Assembly: GCA_000161775.1 (NCBI GenBank)
Contig: GG704596.1
Location: 893,039-951,087 of the forward strand
DNA length: 58,049 nucleotides
Direction: 5' to 3'
From: Ruegeria lacuscaerulensis ITI-1157
Lineage (GTDB): Bacteria > Pseudomonadota > Alphaproteobacteria > Rhodobacterales > Rhodobacteraceae
Shown: positions 54,520-58,049 of the stretch, piece after piece
Numbering within the stretch: position 1 is the first letter of the stretch
Layout: every line of letters starts with the position of its first letter
Position numbers and translations under genes: made by a program
The notes under the pieces: generated by a model
Seen by the model: the letters and a program-made list of their open reading frames with translations, nothing else
The model's database searches: none
Told to the model about the DNA's origin: nothing

Positions 54520-56430
54520 ATGAACGACATGGCCACGGACATCGCCGTCCAAACCTCGACACAACTCATAAAAGATACGCTCGACGCGCTCTACACTCCA
54601 TTATCAAAAATCGTAAACGTTAATCGCGCCAAGTTCCTCGAGAGCTTCAATGCGTACTGCGATTATATGCTGACCAAGAGTAGTATGGTTAGAACGCTTT
54701 ATTCCAAAAGCAAACCCATGGCTCTAAAGGATATCTACGTTAAAACCAGCTTTACAATAAATGATACTCCTGGCTCCAGCTTGAGGTTCTCGGACACTGA
54801 GCTTGTCAACAAATTCGCTTCTGGGACAAGAATAATCGTCAAAGGAAATGGTGGATCTGGCAAAACCATCTTCCTCAAACACCTTTGGCTATCGCGGTTT
54901 GAAAAGAAATCTGGAAAGATACCTATTTACATAGAGCTGCGAAGGTTAAATGACCTACAAAGCCTGGACATCATTACGTTCTGCCGATCCGAACTTCAGT
55001 CAGATCTAATTTTCGGAAATGGTATTTTTGAAAAGCTTTGCGAAGCTGGCAAATTTGAATTTATTTTTGATGGGTTCGACGAAGTCGCTCGGGAAAAAAG
55101 GAAACAAGCTGAAAGGCAAATACTTGATCTTTCCGAAAAATATAGGAAATGTAATTTTTTAGCTTCCGGGCGTGAAGATGATAGATTTTCAGCCTGGGGG
55201 TCATACGAAATCTACACTGTTTCTCCGCTCTCAATCGACGATCTAAAGGCTTTAATCGAAAAAATACCTTTTGACAGGAAGGTGAAAAAGAAATTTCTCG
55301 AAAACTTGTCAGATGACTTTTTTGAGATGCATCACAGTTTCCTTTCGAGCCCGTTGCTTGCGATCATGATGTTAATGACGTTTAACGAGAATGCCATAAT
55401 ACCAAGTAAATTGACAACGTTTTACAATCATGCGTTCCAAACGCTTCTGACATGGCATGACGCCACAAAGGACTCCTTCGAACGAGAAAGAAGCTTAACT
55501 ATTGATGAGTTTCGAAGAGTATTTTCGACCTTTTGCCTCGTATCATATTACGAACAGGCATTTGAGTTCGATGACCAGCAACTAAGGACCTTCATTAAGA
55601 AGGCACTCGACTATCATGGTATTGAGGTAAGCGTTGACAACGTTCAGAATGACATATGCGAGTCTGTAAACCTGCTTCAAAAAGAAGGACTCAAATTCAT
55701 CTTCGTTCACCGTTCCTTCCAAGAATATTTTGCTGCGGAATGCGCTATGCAAGTAATATCCGGAAAGGCCAGTGAATTTCTTTCCGCGTTTGCTAAAAGA
55801 CCTAACGATAGCGTCTTTTATATGTGCCATGAACTACACCCAGAATTGGTCTTCGACAAGTATTTAGCGCCTAAGATTTCCGAAGCTCTTTCTTCCGAAT
55901 TTTTCAAATTAGAACCGAAAGATTCACGTTTCCGCGCTTCGTATGTCTATGATAAATTTTCTACTCAGACCATTAGGCACGATGGGGAGTTAATGCTTGG
56001 CGAGATTAGGTTTAGACCGACAAAAGAAGTTCGAAGCGTAGTTGACTTCGTCGATCTGTGTAATCAAATGCGCCGAATAGGTCACCAAAATGATCTCGGC
56101 TTCGTTGTTTTCAAATCGATTATTGAGGCAGTTCAAAATACCCTGTCAGAAGCAGGCATTCGGGCACCTTCCGAGTCAAAGGTTAAAATTACCATAGAGA
56201 TGAATACTCACGACTATAAAATAAGCATACGCAACACTGGAAAAGAAAAGATATCAACCAAGGATATCAACAATCTGAAATCGACATTTTACAGTATTTT
56301 TCCAGATATCCTGAAAAAGGCTGATTTTCAAATCAAAGCCATTGTGGACGAAACAAAAGAATTCTTCACATCACTCCAGTCCGAAAGGCAGGAAAAAGAG
56401 AAATCTATCGACGAAATTCTCGGGATATAG
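54520..56430 (+). CDS. NACHT-domain NTPase (bacterial NLR-related, candidate anti-phage protein)
   Basis: 636 residues. An N-terminal helical region (1-100) is followed by a NACHT module: Walker A GNGGSGKT (110-116), Walker B FIFDGFDEVA (181-190), ASGRED sensor-like loop (~215), and FIFVHRSFQEYFAAECA (393-409), the bacterial NACHT winged-helix signature. The C-terminal ~225 residues show no LRR, TPR or nuclease motif. Codons are AT-rich (AAA, ATA, TTT frequent), unlike the core genes, a sign of transfer. Related stand-alone bacterial NACHT proteins stop phages by abortive infection; that role here is inferred from family. Confidence 0.85.
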   Translation: MNDMATDIAVQTSTQLIKDTLDALYTPLSKIVNVNRAKFLESFNAYCDYMLTKSSMVRTLYSKSKPMALKDIYVKTSFTINDTPGSSLRFSDTELVNKFASGTRIIVKGNGGSGKTIFLKHLWLSRFEKKSGKIPIYIELRRLNDLQSLDIITFCRSELQSDLIFGNGIFEKLCEAGKFEFIFDGFDEVAREKRKQAERQILDLSEKYRKCNFLASGREDDRFSAWGSYEIYTVSPLSIDDLKALIEKIPFDRKVKKKFLENLSDDFFEMHHSFLSSPLLAIMMLMTFNENAIIPSKLTTFYNHAFQTLLTWHDATKDSFERERSLTIDEFRRVFSTFCLVSYYEQAFEFDDQQLRTFIKKALDYHGIEVSVDNVQNDICESVNLLQKEGLKFIFVHRSFQEYFAAECAMQVISGKASEFLSAFAKRPNDSVFYMCHELHPELVFDKYLAPKISEALSSEFFKLEPKDSRFRASYVYDKFSTQTIRHDGELMLGEIRFRPTKEVRSVVDFVDLCNQMRRIGHQNDLGFVVFKSIIEAVQNTLSEAGIRAPSESKVKITIEMNTHDYKISIRNTGKEKISTKDINNLKSTFYSIFPDILKKADFQIKAIVDETKEFFTSLQSERQEKEKSIDEILGI

Positions 56431-56706
56431 TGGAGATTCAAGGGCTTTCGGGCTGCGTGGCACTTTTTACTCTGTTCACACTATAAGGGTGCCACCGCTC
56501 GACCGAACCGCGACGCAGTAGACCTACCAATTCTTGAGTGCACATCCGCCCTCATCCGCCGACGGCTTGCTGACGCCCGGCATGTCAATTTACTCTTTGT
56601 AATTCAGCACCTTACCAACTTTCCGCTGACGCTTTCGCGCCCTCCCTCAGATTTTTTTTTGAAAAAAATGCTGCCAATTTCTTTGGTTTCGTCAGCTTTG
56701 GCCAAT

Positions 56707-56756
56707 TTCCTTTTCAGTCGGAACAAAAACCGACCAAAACATAAACGGAAAAGGAA
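56707..56756 (+). promoter_or_regulatory. Nested inverted repeats over the RBS of the DUF3987 gene
   Basis: Outer arms TTCCTTTTC (56707-56715) and GAAAAGGAA (56748-56756); inner arms GTCGG (56717-56721) and CCGAC (56730-56734). The outer right arm contains AAGGA, the likely Shine-Dalgarno site 10 nt before the ATG at 56766. It could be an RNA switch hiding the RBS or a protein operator. The rest of 56431-56765 has no gene I can support. Confidence 0.5.
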
Positions 56757-56765
56757 TATTATTCC

Positions 56766-58049
56766 ATGTCACACCATACCCGCAACAACTCCCTCAAAGG
56801 AGCCAAGAAGGTCGGCGCGTCCTCGCCCCGCCTTCTCGACTGCCTTGCCGGGTTAACCCTGGAAGGAAAGGAGACCATCCAAGCCTTCCTAAGCTACCAG
56901 GGCTCGCCCGATTGGGACGGTCTGAAGGTGGTGCCTCCGGGGTCTTTCCTCGAAGAAGTCATCGAACTTTTCCGGCGAGAAACAGACATCCCCTTGGAAC
57001 TGCCGCTGGCGGCAGCGCTTTCTATTGTTTCGGGCTACCTCAATGCCCTGGGCGCAAAATACGAGATCAGCGGGTCGCTGTATTCGACAAAGCTCTGGAC
57101 TGTGGTGCTTGCGGCTTCGGGATCTGGCAAAACCTTCGCGACAGACATGGTCGGAAGTTGGCTTACGGACGCCGACGGCAAGCCGGTCGTCCCCGCCCTG
57201 CAACCCGCATCTTCCGCGGCCCAGTTCGTCGTAAACATCCAGCAGGTTCCAAAGGGCTTGATGGTCCGCGACGAATTTGGCCAGTTCCTCAACCAGATCC
57301 AGCACCTAAGGCATATGGAAGAGATCAAAGATGTCTTGCTGCAGGCCTACTCTGGTGGAGCAATCACGCGCATGACCAAGGAGGCACAGATTGTCATCCA
57401 AGATCATGCTTTCTCGATCCTGGGCATCAATGTTGGCGACACGTTTGGCGATCAGATTGGCGCTGAATCTCTGGTAGATGGTTTCGCACAACGCTTTAAC
57501 TTCATTCACGCCGACCGGGACCCCAAGCGGCTCACTCAGGACTTTCCTATCTATTTCGAGAACTGGGACTGTCCCGCGATCAAAAGCCGATATGCCCGCT
57601 TGCGATCGGACTGGTTGGAATTGCTTTCGCGCACAGAATTTGAAGACGCCATCTTCAGCTTCTGCCCGAATGCAATTGATCTGTTCAAGGACAGCTTCCG
57701 CACGCTGTTCACCGAGGCTGAGATTCCGGCCAGCTTCTATCGCCGAGCGATGTTCTCTGCGTTTTCTTACGCCGCTGTGTTCCATGCAATCGCTGGCAAC
57801 AAGGGAACCCTGATCGAGCGCGACAGCATGTCCTTGGCTGTTCGGATGGTGGCCCTCCATCTCGATCACGCTCGCCGTCTGCTGACCAGCTACGGCCTTT
57901 CCGATTTGGAAAAGACAGTCCAAAAGGCCGAGACCATCCGCGACCGGCTCAAAGTTCAAGGTAAGCCCCTGAAAGCCCGAGACTTGGTGTCGGGTATCCG
58001 CGAGATCAAATCCGCGGCCCAGGCTCACTCAGTGATCGGCCTGATGAGC
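56766..58049 (+). CDS. DUF3987/YfjI-like ATPase, 5' part (runs off window)
   Basis: 428 codons without a stop from ATG 56766 to the window edge. Starts MSHHTRNNSLKGAKKVGASS. P-loop VVLAASGSGKTFATDMV (113-129), then acidic segment LMVRDEFGQFLNQ and GVAITRM-like region (SGGAITRMTK), and LGINVGDTFGDQIG with GFAQRFNFIHADRD. This order matches the DUF3987 family of primase/helicase-associated ATPases found in plasmids, satellites and integrative elements (YfjI of CP4-57). Codon use is high-GC, unlike the NACHT gene before it. C-terminus unknown. Confidence 0.7.
   Translation, partial: MSHHTRNNSLKGAKKVGASSPRLLDCLAGLTLEGKETIQAFLSYQGSPDWDGLKVVPPGSFLEEVIELFRRETDIPLELPLAAALSIVSGYLNALGAKYEISGSLYSTKLWTVVLAASGSGKTFATDMVGSWLTDADGKPVVPALQPASSAAQFVVNIQQVPKGLMVRDEFGQFLNQIQHLRHMEEIKDVLLQAYSGGAITRMTKEAQIVIQDHAFSILGINVGDTFGDQIGAESLVDGFAQRFNFIHADRDPKRLTQDFPIYFENWDCPAIKSRYARLRSDWLELLSRTEFEDAIFSFCPNAIDLFKDSFRTLFTEAEIPASFYRRAMFSAFSYAAVFHAIAGNKGTLIERDSMSLAVRMVALHLDHARRLLTSYGLSDLEKTVQKAETIRDRLKVQGKPLKARDLVSGIREIKSAAQAHSVIGLMS

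Noticed and set aside
56659..56856. 65-residue frame beginning MKKMLPISLVSSALANFLF
   Set aside because: It overlaps the inverted repeats and the better-supported start of the DUF3987 gene in another frame; no RBS.

Overview
The window looks like chromosomal DNA of a marine alphaproteobacterium of the Rhodobacteraceae (Roseobacter group). The evidence is the high GC content with C/G-ending codons, a Rhodobacter-type petABC (cytochrome bc1) operon, a PetP/PetR-type regulator pair, a class-specific L36 form, a dxs-ispA-xseB-deacetylase cluster and an alphaproteobacterial DinB with an N-terminal zinc ribbon. The species cannot be named from sequence alone.

Layout. 1-10.2 kb is core: the start of msrP, clpB, envelope proteins, pyrF, dinB, an N-formylglutamate amidohydrolase, tRNA-Val, rpmJ and a ferric-iron binding protein. 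10.3-12.1 kb holds a small XRE-cupin/GNAT operon and then decayed IS DNA. 12.3-17.9 kb is a sulfide/persulfide operon: a DUF2892 protein, two YeeE/YedE half-transporters, a persulfide dioxygenase-like MBL enzyme, a phosphatase-like/sulfide:quinone reductase fusion and a SulP anion transporter. It is preceded by a perfect ATTC-N8-GAAT operator like that of the persulfide-sensing SqrR/BigR repressors.

18.1-23.4 kb is a 5.25-kb remnant of a phage-like element inserted into the anticodon arm of a host tRNA-Thr(CGT) gene. The two tRNA halves now sit at opposite ends, and the element carries an intact tRNA-Thr(CGT). Inside are a truncated integrase, a broken terminase, a C5 DNA methyltransferase, a GIY-YIG nuclease, Vsr and an HNH protein, so a dead prophage has kept restriction-modification-type cargo. 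23.5-28.7 kb has a YkgJ-type protein and a translationally coupled pair: a SAM/class III cyclase/ATPase/TPR signalling protein and a JmjC/cupin-like protein.

28.8-47.4 kb is core metabolism: isoprenoid precursors (dxs, ispA), xseB, a deacetylase, petR-petP, ilvE, cobO, aroC, an FMN-riboswitch-controlled ribH, paiB, a cytochrome c, petABC, a PepSY/cytochrome b561/membrane-tethered LuxR operon, mtaB and dapF.

From tRNA-Lys (47.6 kb) to the end the DNA is accessory. It contains an IS6 remnant, glf (UDP-galactopyranose mutase) with a glycosyltransferase-like gene, an intact IS3/IS481-type transposase, a frameshifted IS110 transposase, scrambled IS3 debris, an AT-rich NACHT NTPase that is a likely anti-phage gene, and the first 428 codons of a DUF3987/YfjI-like ATPase that runs off the window. 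The most unusual items are the tRNA-splitting element with its own replacement tRNA, the isolated NACHT/DUF3987 module with nested inverted repeats over the ATPase gene's ribosome binding site, and the cyclase-JmjC gene pair.
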